Below, one piece after another: positions 26,182-38,201 of a DNA stretch of 64,000 nucleotides. The translations under genes and the position numbers were made by a program. The DNA is taken from the NCBI GenBank assembly GCA_021464245.1, contig JADCRB010000006.1, forward strand, positions 3,648,280-3,712,279. Direction: 5' to 3'. Position 1 is the stretch's first letter, and each line of letters opens with the position of its first letter. This DNA is from Carallia brachiata (lineage: Eukaryota; Streptophyta; Magnoliopsida; Malpighiales; Rhizophoraceae). The notes beneath the pieces were generated by a model. The model was not told where the DNA came from. It ran no database searches and saw nothing but the letters and a program-made list of their open reading frames with translations.

Positions 26182-27796
26182 TTGGAAACTGAGATTTTTG
26201 TTTTTGTTAGTGAAATTGGGAAAATGAAAAATATGAAAGCTAATCAATTCTTAAAATTCTCTTTAGAAAAGTGGGATCATAATGACAGGAAGCGAAACCC
26301 TAATGATTAAGATTACTGGCGGATAACTGTAATTTTGAAACGAGATTGAACAAATAAAAAGCGTTTATGTTTTGGGGCTGTCCTCCCATGTCAAAGCACT
26401 GAGTTGGTTAGACAATTCAATAATAGAAGAACATGACAATAATTAGTCCGGAATAAGTAATGCAGAATGGAGTCAATAGCACAATTTGGAAGAAAAACAA
26501 CAAAATTTTCCCCGTTAATGGTTATACAAAAATCTTTTCTGCTATGGACCAGAAAAAAAAAAAAAAAATCTTTTTAGTTTATGCTCAATTGGCTATGGAT
26601 AGAAAAGGATGCCCACCTTGCAGACCATTGAATCATAAAATTCAAAGTAGGCGAAAAAGATGTGTACTCATAGTGACCTTTCCATTTAGTTCTTGTGTTT
26701 AGGGCCCTACAAAGATTGTGTCTCAGTCCTATAAATATTGTCAAATCTTTCATATCTATGTTATTATCACAAATTATTTTATTTTTTATTTTTTGGTCAA
26801 ACACAAATTATTATTTTGTCAATATTTACATAGCAACCGAGTTATATAACTGTGTAACTGAAGCTGTGCAAGCCGGGAGAATGCAATGTTGGACATGTGA
26901 CCACCAAGATAGAACCAAATCTGACTTTATAACGTGGGGTTTCCAATCAGTTTAAAATTTCTGTTATTGTGCCTCCGTCTTCATAACAAAACACAAAAAT
27001 CAATATGAATGGGACAAAATCTCAAAATTTGGTTTAGTTGGCTAAATGGATGCATTACTCATCTTGTTGACCAGAGTCCAATTTTCTAGATTAGCCTATA
27101 AGAAAAATAATTCTATTGTAAATTGTAAATTTTTCAGTTGCGACGTATAATATGCATTTGAGTAGATTTGGCAAGAAATTATTTCACTTAAAAAATTAAG
27201 CTGTTAAGTAAAATTCAAAATAAATTATATATTAAACTCTAATATGTGTAGGCTTTACAAGGACAAACCAATGTAGCTTGTGGGTGGCGAGTAATATTTG
27301 AACACAAGATAAAATGATCATGAAATTCAGATATTATATTAAAAAATGTTCTAAAAAATTTAAACTATTGGATGAGACCTAAAAATAAATAATATATTAA
27401 ACTCTGATAGATTAAAAAAATAATTTGTATTTTTCATTGGATAAAAAGATAAATTCGATAAAACATATACAATTTGATTTGTAATAAAAGAGTGAGTCTT
27501 TACGATAAGCTAACTTCATTGGGACTTAAAACTCTCATGTTCGGCCTCAATGAAAACAAAGATGTGATGATGACATTTGGAGATATTAAATTAAATAAAT
27601 GCCACCATTGGTTGCCATGTCAATTCGCTGCTAGATTGAAACAATCTCCATGTTTAACTTTTCTCACACATTGTGGAGAGTACAATGTTGTTCATTCATG
27701 GTCTATAATCCAAACCTTTTGCTTCCAAGGATTGCTATATCACACATTTCAGTCACATTGTAGCCGGAAATATAGAGAAACGAAAAAAGAAGGAAC
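26182..27796. other. intergenic, no gene recognised
   Basis: AT-rich sequence. Two segments ending ATTAAACTCTAATA (about 27180-27245) and ATTAAACTCTGATAG (about 27355-27411) resemble each other and are probably decayed retroelement fragments. No TATA or other promoter element is confidently placed for the gene at 27797. Confidence 0.35.
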
Positions 27797-28357
27797 ATGG
27801 CGTACCGAGGCCTCAAAATCTGTTGTGCCATTACGGCTGCTCTCTTAATCACCATAGCCGTGGTTTTAGTAATCCTGTATTTTACCTTCCTCAAGCCTAA
27901 AGACCCAAAAATTTATCCTCAACCTCCCACAATCGAATCCATTCGCACATCGATCCTCCCCGTACCGGTGCTCAATTTTTCGTTAGGCGTCGTGGCAACG
28001 ATCCATAATCAAAATTACGGGCGATTTAAGTACGAGGAGAGCACGATGTACATTAAGTATCACACAGATGTGATAGGAGATGCTCCAATTGAAGCCGGTG
28101 AAATTCCGGCTCGCTCCTGGCATAATATGAGCACGTCAGTGACGATTTCTGGGGTTAAGCTACTTGGTAATGAAAATTTCTTGGCTGAGTTTCTGAGTGG
28201 GACGATGAATTTTACTTCAACATCAACCGTGCATGGGAAGGCAACTGCGTTCAAGATCTTCAAGAAAAAAGCAACCAGTTCAGTCACTTGTTACATAACT
28301 CTCCTTATCCCAGCCCAGCAGGCCCGGTCAGTTTGTAAGTCGAAGCTTGTTTTATAA
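27797..28357 (+). CDS. NDR1/HIN1-like (NHL) LEA_2-domain membrane protein
   Basis: An intact single-exon frame of 186 residues. A short basic cytosolic N-terminus (MAYRGLK) precedes one transmembrane segment at about residues 9-32 (CCAITAALLITIAVVLVILYFTFL). The PKDPKIYPQPPTIESI linker and a LEA_2 domain follow (about 55-170; VLNFSLGVVATIHNQNYGRFKYEEST, IEAGEIPARSWHNMSTSVTISGVKL). Sequons at NFS, NMS and NFT suggest glycosylation of the extracytosolic part. This architecture is the NHL family, plasma-membrane or ER proteins of which some members act in pathogen response or plasmodesmata. Nothing here indicates which member. The 3' untranslated region is interrupted almost at once by a SINE (28372-28502). 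Confidence 0.9.
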   Translation: MAYRGLKICCAITAALLITIAVVLVILYFTFLKPKDPKIYPQPPTIESIRTSILPVPVLNFSLGVVATIHNQNYGRFKYEESTMYIKYHTDVIGDAPIEAGEIPARSWHNMSTSVTISGVKLLGNENFLAEFLSGTMNFTSTSTVHGKATAFKIFKKKATSSVTCYITLLIPAQQARSVCKSKLVL

Positions 28358-28358
28358 A

Positions 28359-28515
28359 GATTATATTCTTCAGAAGTTGAGCATTTACTCAATTGGTTGA
28401 AAGAGTTGTCTCTCAACCAGTAAGTGGGGGTTCAAATACCACCAAACCTCACTTCCATATCCCAAATGCCTAATAAGACTCTTTATAGACTAAAAAAAAA
28501 ATGATTATATTCTTC
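28359..28515 (+). mobile_element. tRNA-derived SINE with perfect 13-bp target-site duplication
   Basis: GATTATATTCTTC at 28359-28371 is repeated at 28503-28515. The 131-bp body (28372-28502) has an A-box-like stretch (ACTCAATTGGTTGAAAGAG), a B box (GGTTCAAATACC) and a terminal A run (CTAAAAAAAAAAT). The order A box, B box, tail shows plus orientation. The insertion point lies 2 bases after the stop codon of the LEA_2 gene, inside its 3' untranslated region. The undecayed duplication indicates a fairly recent event. Confidence 0.88.
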
Positions 28516-28903
28516 GCATTAAGACCAAATGACCCTATGAAATTACGTCAATACTTCTACATATTAAGAGTAACGTAAGAGGTATTTTTTATTTTTTCTT
28601 GGGAGAATTTGGTCTTGGACCATTAACAATGATTTTTCTTTAGAATTCGGATACTTGATTGACCCACTTACTCTGTTCAAAAGAAATTAAATAATAAAGA
28701 TTATAAACTAATAAATGCATGCCCTTTGTTGATTTATTTGCGTAATTCATTGCAAGAATTGAAATTTTAAATGTTTGTTTTGTTCTGTGCGTAAATGGCA
28801 TTTGGGTATTCATTTCTTCGTGATCAACGCCATGAATAAAACTGTGCTGGCCGTCAAAGATTATAAATTATCTCTAGGAATATGTATTTAGAATTTAAAA
28901 TTA

Positions 28904-29264
28904 GGTTGATATATAAAAATATCATCAACTTTATTTAAAATAAAAAATTTAATACTAATTTTAAAAAGTAACAGAATACCTTCCTTTAAATTTTTTGTAA
29001 CAAATTTAGCATGCAATGATTTCATATGAACAAAATCTATCACTTTTGATAATAAATTTATAGAAAAATGTATATTTTGATGACATAATAATCATATACG
29101 TTAATGTCATATCATTGAAACAGATAAATTTTATTTAAGAAAAATTTTACAGCGTATTAAATTTGTTACAAAATAATTCAAAGATGGGTAAACTGTTACT
29201 TTTTAAAATTAGTATTAAATCTGTTATTTTAAATAAAATTGGTGATATTTTTGTATGTTAATCC
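28904..29264. mobile_element. MITE, ~361 bp, TIRs over 100 bp (copy 1)
   Basis: The left end GGTTGATATATAAAAATATC pairs in reverse complement with the right end (GGATTAACATACAAAAATATC). Similarity continues through AATTTTAAAAAGTAACAG and TTTTTTGTAACAAATTTAG-like blocks for more than 100 bases on each side. No coding sequence lies between. Nine-base A/T-rich flanks (TTAAAATTA, TTATAATTT) are similar, suggesting a Mutator-type target duplication, though low complexity makes this weak. A second copy is at 56908-57249. Confidence 0.75.
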
Positions 29265-29463
29265 TTTATAATTTTATTTTACAAGTTTCTGGTTTTAATC
29301 CTAGCAAATGAGGGTGTTAGGTTTACGAAAAGAAATAAACTACTCTCATTATATAACTCATAATTTTTTAATAGACAAAATAAAATAAAAATTATAAGCT
29401 AATCAAATGCATGCCCTTTGTTGATTTATTTGTGTAGCTCATTGCAAGAATTGAAATTTTAGG

Positions 29464-29756
29464 AGCCATTTAATTATTTTTTGGTATTTAAATCAAGTAT
29501 GGAGAAGGGTGAACCACTCATATCCGGTAGGAAATATTGTGCCCCTCACACTCACTCATGTCTAAAGGTCTCTTAACCGCACCTATGTCGGGACTGAAGT
29601 TTAGGAAATCTCTACAATATAGGGCTCATGACGTAGATTTGCCGCATCGCTAAAGGTCAGCGAAAGGGACTGATATTCAAACCTACGACCTAGCAGACAG
29701 AATTCAGTTCGCTTAACCACCTAAACCCACCCTTACACGTAGAAGCTATCTAATTA
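29464..29756 (-). mobile_element. SINE-like element on the minus strand with diverged 13-bp duplication
   Basis: AGCCATTTAATTA (29464-29476) and AGCTATCTAATTA (29744-29756) agree at 11 of 13 positions. Read on the minus strand, the intervening 267 bp begin with an A-box-like GGTTTAGGTGGTTAAGCG, then a B-box-like GTAGGTTTGAATATC, and end T/A-rich near 29477. The layout matches the SINE at 55494-55829, but the sequence is a different family. The mismatched duplication suggests greater age. Confidence 0.55.
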
Positions 29757-30589
29757 CGGTTTCAACCAAAAAGCTAAATTGTGGCATTTTTTTCTTTTAT
29801 AAATATGTTGTATTAAAGATAGTTGTACTATTCCAATTGAATTAATTTGTTATGTTGAACATTCATACGAACAATTATTATTCAACCTCCCTATTGGTCC
29901 ATCTATAGATTCTTTCATTACTCCAAAACAGGAAGATTATTTAAAATTATTTATTATGTTGAAAAATTGCATATATATACATTTATTACATATAAATATA
30001 GAACAAAATAATTAGAGGTTAAAAAGGAAAGCTTTGGAGTTATGATAAAATATCATGTCACATTATTATAACTGCTATTTACACATTTTAGATGCATAAA
30101 CAAAACTAAGTATAAGAAGTACAAATGTATGATTAATAGTTATAATAATATCATTTTATCCTTGTCTGTCTCTTGTCAGAACAACTTAATCTATGTAAGA
30201 AAACTTGAAAATTTATACACTGTTTAATATGGCATTATTGTGTTGGTTACAAAGAAATTAATATGAATCGTTTATAAGCAATATCAATTGGTAAGAACAG
30301 CATTGCCTTGTATATTAATCTCCGGGGATATAGGGTTGGGGAACAATGGGATCAAAGTATTAAGTACCAAACAAAATTCGAGCTCTAAATTCACTCGTAA
30401 TAAAAAATAGATGTGGTTACGAGTTGTGAGACAGCGATAGCTCAGTAAACACAATGTCGTCTGGTCTATATCCAATTTCCCATGTTTCCTTTAAAATTAC
30501 ATAGCAACATTGAAAGACAACCTGCATTCTTGTTCTCGTCATATGATCTAATCGGTACACAATAAGCGAGCAATACCAAACGGGATATA

Positions 30590-31135
30590 TCTCCTTGGAA
30601 AATCAAATTTTAGCCTGACTCGACAGTCTACCCGAATCCGTCTAAATATACTTCACTTAAACTCGATTCAAAAGTCGTTTGATCCGAAAATAACCTGGAC
30701 CCAGAATAACTAAAAAATTTGGGGGTCCAACACGACCTTTTTTTTTTTTCCAAAGAGAACAGAATCAGTAAAATAAAATTTTATAATATTTAAATCATAA
30801 ATTTTATGTCACAAAAAATAATTACTATTTTTTAGTGAAAACTTCAACTATAGATTCTTTTCACAATTTTTTTTTTAAAAAAAACTTCTTGAATTACTTT
30901 TGGAATTTATTTTTTTAATTTTAAAATCTTTTCACAATTTTTTTCAAATTTTTCAATTTTCAGGACTTTTTTATAAAAATATTACATCATAAAAAATTTT
31001 TACATAAGGGATTCACGAGTTGAAGAGTGACCCAAACTCAAAATGACATGAAAGTAAATTGGCCCGAAAAGAATTGAATCATAAGTGATACGAACCAAAC
31101 CCAATCCAACAATCTGTTATGACACCTCTATATCT
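30590..31135. repeat. probable degraded repeat with inverted-looking ends
   Basis: The segment begins with a GACTCGACAGTCTACCCGAATCCG-like stretch and ends with TGACCCAAACTCAAAATGACATG and ACGAACCAAACCCAATCC, rich in the CCCAAACCC type of motifs typical of a widespread non-coding repeat in plant genomes. The middle is A/T-rich and contains self-complementary blocks around 30840-30970. No ends or duplication could be fixed. Confidence 0.3.
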
Positions 31136-31859
31136 CATTGTTATGTTATAATTAATTGCTTAAGAACTCATTATATGTTTGTTAATTAGCGTTGAGTAGG
31201 ACTCAAACATGAGACTTTTAGCTACAACTTAGAACTATTCTGTCTCTGCCAAGTTGTTGCCACTTTGTAGCAAGTAATTATAATGTGAAAAATATTTGAA
31301 CTTTCACGAGGAAGAGATTGTTAATGTTTGATGAAATCAAGTATTGAAGTTTGTACTTTTCCTCAAAAAAAAAAAAAAAGAAAAGTAGTTGAAGTTTCTA
31401 CTATGCAGGATACAAATTAATTGTGCTTGCGTTTCCTAATTATTGACATGATGATTGCTTAGAAAAAGAAATTTTGTAAAATTTTCTGAAATTTTTCTTT
31501 GCCTCGCTGTTCTATCTTCCTCTCTGTTTTCTCTCTCTCTCTCCTTAACCGCCAATAAGATGAACAACGTTTAACAATTTTTCAGGTCTTGAAACCACTA
31601 TATTAGGAACCTCTGGACGTTGATTTTGTGGGTTACAAAAGACAAATAAGTCTATTACATTACACGGTAGCTAAATGATACAAAGCAACGAAATCTTCGA
31701 ACCGATGACGATCGGACGGTGCTCTAAATTTCCGATCGATCGAATTTATTGTTTTTACCATCGATCGTTGTGTTCAAGCAATTAGAAGAGACTCTTAAAA
31801 GTTCTAGATTCAAGTCTCTGTTGAGACATTCAACGAAATTAAATTTGTGCTAGTCTAGT

Positions 31860-32413
31860 TGATGAAATATAAGATATAAAAATCTCATATTAAAAAAGAA
31901 GGAAAAAGTAAATTAATATATAAGTATTGTTAGAAAACACATAATTTAAAACTTTGTCTAAAAGTTCATTTAGTATTATTTGCTTTTTCTTTTTGTGATC
32001 TATCTAACTTATTGGGTTTATGTTTACGCAAATTTTTACATGGTATTAGAGTTCGAATTTTATTATTCCTCATATTTAATAGTGAGTTAGAGACAGTCCT
32101 AATGAGTTGGGCTCAATTCAAGTGAGTTGGATTTTTGTTATTTATTCGCGCTTACAGTCCAAGTGAGGAGAGACCAATCCAAGTGAATTGGACTTTCGCG
32201 TGAGTAGGCGTGTTAGAATATAAAATATAAAAATCTCATGTTAAAAAAGAAGGAATGAGTAAATCAATATATAAGTGTGGTTAAAAAATTCATAACTAAA
32301 AATTTTAAAATTTTAGATAAGATGTGGTATCTAAAGTTCATTTAGTATTGTTTGCTTCTTTTCTCTTGTGATCTATTTAAATTAATAGGTCTATATTTAT
32401 GCAAATTTTTACA
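31860..32413 (+). mobile_element. TRIM-like miniature LTR retrotransposon (554 bp)
   Basis: The left LTR (31860-32040) and right LTR (32211-32413, starting TGTTAGAATATAAAATA) both contain ATAAAAATCTCATxTTAAAA, AGTTCATTTAGTATT and end in GCAAATTTTTACA. Directly after the left LTR, TGGTATTAGAGTTCG (32041) is a good initiator-Met primer-binding site. The 170-bp interior has no coding capacity. Just before the right LTR lies a weakly purine-rich GTGAGTAGGCG. LTRs under 250 bp, a PBS and almost no interior define TRIMs. Flanking 5-mers (CTAGT, CTGAT) do not match exactly. Confidence 0.8.
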
Positions 32414-35400
32414 CTGATACGATTGTATAATGTCACTCATACTTTTATATTTATATTGATAAAAAAAAAAAAAATTCATTGTTGTCGTATCAAATGCCAT
32501 TGAGACCCATTGATAGAAGCAGGTGACTATCTTTGTCTGAATCCCAAGACAACCGAGTTTTCAAACTGTAAGTATTGTGCTTAAAAATGTCTTTTTGGAA
32601 ATATTAATGACCCATAACTTTCTAAAATTGTTTAGAGTGACTTTCATTAACTCATCAAAATAGTTGTTGAATAATATTCTAGATATTAAAAATATACTTA
32701 ATTTTTTTTTATTAAATGATGTGTTACATGCAAAATCAAACACATATCATGTCAATAGCAAAATTCACATATAACATAAAAAGTGATGGGACTTGGGGCG
32801 GATCAACGATAGAACATTTGCCCCACTCAAAAAAAAAAAAAAAAAGGCAAGAAAAGAAAAGAAGTTATGTATAATTTATAGTGGGGTAAAAATTTTCCAC
32901 TCAAAATTTTTCCTTCTCCACTAAAGTTTAAAATTTACTGAAATGGAAGAATTGAGTTAAATTAAAAGTTTAGTTACGTAGTATCTTATCTAACTAATAA
33001 ATTGTTATTGAAAATTTTATGTATTGAAATAAACATAAAAAAGTTTGGCGTTGTATAGTGCTCTTGTTTCTAATTATTCAGTTTAGTTTAATATTTTTTC
33101 ATATTAATTTTGAACTTTTGTGAAATTAAAATTAAAATTTTATAAATATTAATAAAATTTGGTTATCTTATAAAATTCTCATATTATCTATAATGACAAT
33201 TATAGTTAAAACTTAATTTTCTCAATTATGATCAACACGTACTATAATTTAATCAATTCATATTAGCAAGTATTTAAATACAATTTAAAATCCATGCAAT
33301 GTAAATAAGCATAATTAAGGAAAAAAAAAAGAAAAATTTTCTACAAGGAAGAAAAAAAAAACTCTCGAATTCCTTGTTTTGTTTTCTTAGAAAAAAAAAA
33401 AAAAGTTTCCAATTTTTTTAAAAGGGAAAAAAATCAAAATTTCAGTTTATTTTTGTTTTTCCCTTAATTTTAAATAAAATACAAGCAAAACTGTATCTTT
33501 TAACAAATATAATAAATTTATGCATCACGAGTCTAGTACTCATATTACATTATTATCAAGCATAAGTTTTTCGTGGTGGATGAACAACGAAAGCAAAAAA
33601 AAATCTGAGCTCTGAATTCACATTTGCGACAAATGTATCAAACTTTTCTTTGCGAACATGGAAGGCATGCCTTACCGCTTGCCCCATATGTATCTCCATC
33701 ATCCTCATCACACTTACAGAGTCCAAATTTAGGGAATCACTACGGTTCTGAGTACTACGGCCATAGACATGCATGCCTCAAATGGAACCATGAATGAAGA
33801 TGTATGTCACTAACGAACTTGCCTAGTGCAGTTAATATTCAACTTTGAGATGAATTCTGAGCTTTGAAAATTCGTATCCCACAACTACTATTCAGTGTCT
33901 AATTCTGGAAAGTTAGAACTACAAGTCTACTTCAGCAACCAAAGAGATAAGAAGGAAAATGAATGCATAGTGGAAGACACGGAGCGCCATGCATAATCAA
34001 CACTTCTGGATCAAGAGAGCTGTTGGATAACTCATTACTATAGGCTAAAATAATGACAAATATATATGAACCCAAAGGGGGCATTTTCCTGAACAATAAA
34101 GGCACAAAACTTTAATAAAATCGGCATCCAATTTAAAGAAAGGACAGTATATATCTATACATTTGCTTAAAACTTGCATATCTCACATGGCATTATTAGG
34201 TGTACTTTCATCTAAGAGAAGAAAATTCAATTAATGTCTAGTGCTTGTAGTAGAATGGCAGAGGCATTGTCTTTGAAAGTAACGGTAGGAGCATTGATTG
34301 CATGTTTGATGCTTGATTGTATGTTTAATTAAGCGTCTATTATTAAGAAGAATAAGTGAGTTAAGGAGATTTCTATTTTGACTCATTTTTTTTAAGTTAG
34401 TGTAATTTATTTATGATTTTATACCGCATAATAAGTGAGTTCACTTGAATAAAAAAATTAAAAATAATATTTGAAGATACTAGATCATGAGCTAGTTTTA
34501 CTTACTAAAAAAGAAATAAAATTAGTAAGTACTGTGAATTAAATACACTATGGAAAAGTAAACTCACAAAAAAAAGTGAGTAAAAACAGAAAACACGACC
34601 CAAAAAGAGATAGATGATGATAATATGGAAAAATACCAGTTTTTTTTTTTGGGCATAAAACGAGTAAATTTTATTGAGAAGAATAAGAATCAATATAACA
34701 GAGAGAGCTTAATGGAAGAAGGATTAAAGTCAGACAATAAGAGAAGTATTAGCTTGTATGTGTGTGTTATCTTGCAAAGGTTATTAGCTTATAAATTCCA
34801 TTTGTAGAAAAGTAGGAGATGTTGTAATTGCATAGTTACGATTGGAGGCGTTGGCGATCCTTGTCATGTGTAAAGCTGTATATGTATCACTTTTAATCCA
34901 ATCTCGTTGAAAAATTTTGGGAATCAAGAATTTGGATTCTCATAATGATAATCATAAATATTGATTTGCCGTAAAAACAAACACACACATATATACATTT
35001 TTTTGAAAAAAAAATTAAGACTTATTATGAAATATAAAAATGATGCAACTCCCGGTCCATAAATACAATCAAATGAAAATATTATGCATCTAATAAGTAA
35101 TATCTCACTCCAAAAAAAAAAAAACGAATAATATCTCACCATGTAAACAACGTTTCAAAAATTCATGTCGACCTAAGATAGCTCCATACATTTCGTGCTA
35201 GCAATATTTTTCTAGGTACAATGGAGGCGTTTGTTTACCCATGAACTCAATTATACTCTTGCTTGATAATCATGAATTTTCTTCTTAAAAAAAGAAATTG
35301 AGAATAACGCTAGATGTCTTAATAATTGATTTGATTCGGCCCCATAGTAATGTGGAAAAGAAATACTTACAAATACAAGGACAATTCCTTTACCATGCAC

Positions 35401-37010
35401 CTTCTTTAATTAGGGAGGCACATTCTACTATTAGAGTAAAGGGGCTTTTATTTTTATTTTTTAAATTTTCTCTCTAGGCAATTTTCAAGGCTGGTGCAAG
35501 AAAAAAGTGTTATCTCTTTTGCTTGATTGATAGGAATTGTCTTTTACTTGGAAATTCGCATATTCATAAGGTCTTTATTAGGTTTTCCTGCCAAGCTAGA
35601 CTTGCCAAATAAAGCTAATTCGATTAAGCATTTGTGACTTGTGAGTACACAATATTCCAAAGGAATGGTCTCAACTAATTTTACATATTGTTTGCAACAA
35701 TTTCCAATAAAGTAGTCATCATTGATTGATCTTTTATGGTTATTTTCCTAAAAAAGACAATGCGAATTCCTTTTAAAATGGAGATATCTTCATAAAGTTG
35801 CTTTGTCATTGCCAAAAACTGAAGTTAAAGTACTCTAAAACATTGCAACATCACAAAGAATGAATTTTGGAAAGAACTTATATAATGCTTGTTTGGACAA
35901 TGTTTGGTGGGGGTAGAGGAGGGAAGGGAAAAGAAAGTTATCAGCAAATAAATTACAATTCTTCTTCCCAGAACCCTTCACAATTTTCTTTCTGCTTCAA
36001 TGTCCTTCCTTCCAACAAAACTACATATTTCCATATACATTTTTATCCACAATAATTAATGTAAGCATTTTAAATATTGTATTCAACTGCATTACCCCTG
36101 GTAATCTCAATTGACTGCAACTGCACTATCATTCACAGGCAGTACTTTTAAAGTTTGATTAATTACATTTTTTTAGGGGATTTCATTGGTAGAAAACAAA
36201 TGAAGACGTCTTGCTTATTTTGTTTTTTTATTTTCTCCAGAAGTAGCTTTTATTTATAATTCATAGAACATTTTTCTTACTTCCATATATAAACATCATC
36301 TCAAGTTTAACCAAACTGTTTAGTAAAATTGAAAAAAAATTACAATAATTCATGTAGATCTAATTATTGTTTGGAGGTCATCGTTTAAGCGACATTTACT
36401 TTGTTTTCTCTTTTAATTCCTTTACAAGTTTCTAGTTTTGTTAAAATTTATAAGAGGAATAAATAGGCTCTAACTTTTTTTTTTTTTTTTTATAAAATGG
36501 GAAAAAGTAGATTGCCTCAAAATCCAATAGCTCAATAAGAGATGGAATGAATCCTTCCAAATGTGTAGTTGCATTAAATTCGCCTTCAACCCTAAACTAT
36601 ACTAGTGTAATTTGAAATCTCAACCTATTGACTTTAAAAAAAAAAAATGATAATTTTTTTCTAATCCTAACAGAAAAATCCTTTTCGTTTAGAATGCTTG
36701 GTGGTATAGACTACTCTTTCAGAGTTCAATCCTATGCATGTTCATGCGGATTTATTACATACATACGTACATACATGAACATAAAGGAATGCATGAACAT
36801 AAATAATTTAACCGCGATGTTCAGATGCGATAATCAAGATAACCAACATATTTACAATATAATTTTTTTAAATGAACATAAAGGAATTAGGTTGAAATTT
36901 AGGGTTTTTACACCATTGAGAGGCAGTGAAAATGACATAAGGTTGGAAGTCAATAATAATAGCCATTATTCACATCACCGTATGGCCCTCTGTAGGAATT
37001 CAATGCATGA
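32414..37010. other. long intergenic stretch, no gene recognised
   Basis: AT-rich DNA with many homopolymer runs (e.g. 32827-32844, 33391-33404, 36476-36491). A minus-strand frame at 33556-33774 is of better composition than its neighbours but has no known similarity. Nothing supports a gene. The last kilobase is upstream sequence of the HD-ZIP IV gene. I looked for the L1-box TAAATGYA expected in promoters of epidermal HD-ZIP IV genes and did not find an exact copy. Confidence 0.35.
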
Positions 37011-37014
37011 AAAA

Positions 37015-37216
37015 ACTCTCTCTCTCTCTCTCTCTGTCTCTGCGTGTGTGTCTCTCTCGCTCTCTCTCATTTAAGCCTCTCCTCCCATTCATAAATGCCA
37101 TGGCACCCTCTCAACACGCCCTGCAATAACTCCTTTTCTGCCACATCCTCTCCACCTGTTCCCTTTCTTCTTCCCTTTCTCACCCTTCTTCTTCAATTTA
37201 ACTCTCTCTCTCTCGG

Positions 37217-37247
<31 letters not shown>

Positions 37248-37250
37248 TTA
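37015..37250 (+). repeat. (CT)n microsatellites in the presumed HD-ZIP IV leader or promoter
   Basis: Two CT/TC-rich tracts, about 37015-37070 and 37201-37241, bracket a pyrimidine-rich stretch. (GA)n follows at about 37648-37681 and 38071-38105, and (CTT)n at about 38220-38287. A (TA)n tract is at about 37519-37550. Clustering of pyrimidine tracts upstream of the coding start suggests that they lie in or near transcribed leader exons. Confidence 0.8.
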
Positions 37251-37517
37251 ATTTCTCTGCAACCCAAAGACAGAAAACCTATTAGCACAGAAACCAATCT
37301 AATCCTCCAGGCATTGGACTACTACCCACGAAAAGGGTTGAGAAGTTGAGCCTCGATCAGCTTCCATAGAAACCGGTGAGTTATGAATATAATAATGTTC
37401 CCATATTTTCAAACCTTCCGCGTGTTGACTTTTAATCCAGTACTGTATATCAATGGTTTTTCAAAACCACCAACTATTTCTTAACCAGTGAAGCACTCTG
37501 TATGTGTGTATGTGTCG

Positions 37518-37551
<34 letters not shown>

Positions 37552-37647
37552 CCTACTAATGCAAGTCTGTGTAATGGATGATTAGATAATTGCGTTTACT
37601 CTTCCATGTTTTAAATGATATTTCAGTTATTATTTTTGCCTACAGAT

Positions 37648-37680
<33 letters not shown>

Positions 37681-37967
37681 GTCAGCGAGATCTTAGTGGT
37701 AGGCGTTACGTTTCTTGGTTGAAAATCGTGGGTCAAAAAAGGGGTTAAGGTTAACTCATTGTCAACTCTTTGGTCTTCAAGATATTAATTGCTTTTTTTT
37801 TTTTTTTGTCTTTTTATAATTTCCAGCCCTTTTTGGCATACGTAAGACTAGAAAGGCTTGAAGTTTTTTTTTTATTCCTTTGTTCTAGACCAAAATCCCA
37901 TTTAGCCATTCCTGCTTTTTTGAAGCTTGCAATAATCTTACAAGTTTTTGTTTTTTTTTTTTTTCAG

Positions 37968-38068
37968 ACAACTGCAGTGAGGAGTTATTAACTAACACCA
38001 CCCCACAAGAGGAAACCTAAGCAACCATTGTAAACCACAAAACGACAACTCACAACTGATAGACTTTC

Positions 38069-38099
<31 letters not shown>

Positions 38100-38201
38100 G
38101 AGAGATGATTTAACTAGGGTTTGTGGGTGATTCAACCTTCTATAATGGAGTTTGAGGAAGAAACCAAGTTGCCACACAATCAAGGCTAGCCAATCACGGT
38201 A
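37968..38201 (+). promoter_or_regulatory. presumed untranslated leader exon with a 14-codon upstream ORF
   Basis: A long T run ending in CAG (about 37955-37967) looks like a splice acceptor, and AATCACG|GTATAG near 38200 looks like a donor. The segment between would be a 5' untranslated exon of the HD-ZIP IV gene, whose first coding exon follows another acceptor (TTCCTTGCAG, about 38807-38816). Within it a small ORF (38145-38189, MEFEEETKLPHNQG) starts in context TATAATGGAG and ends well before the main start. Leader assignment and any translational effect are inference. Confidence 0.35.

Noticed and set aside
31180..31265. B-box-like motif on the minus strand (TTTGAGTCC)
   Set aside because: A single short motif without tail or duplication; insufficient for a SINE call.
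33556..33774. 72-codon minus-strand frame
   Set aside because: No recognised domain and isolated in AT-rich DNA.
36628..37074. 148-codon frame upstream of the HD-ZIP IV gene
   Set aside because: Ends in a translated CT microsatellite and has no similarity or conserved composition.
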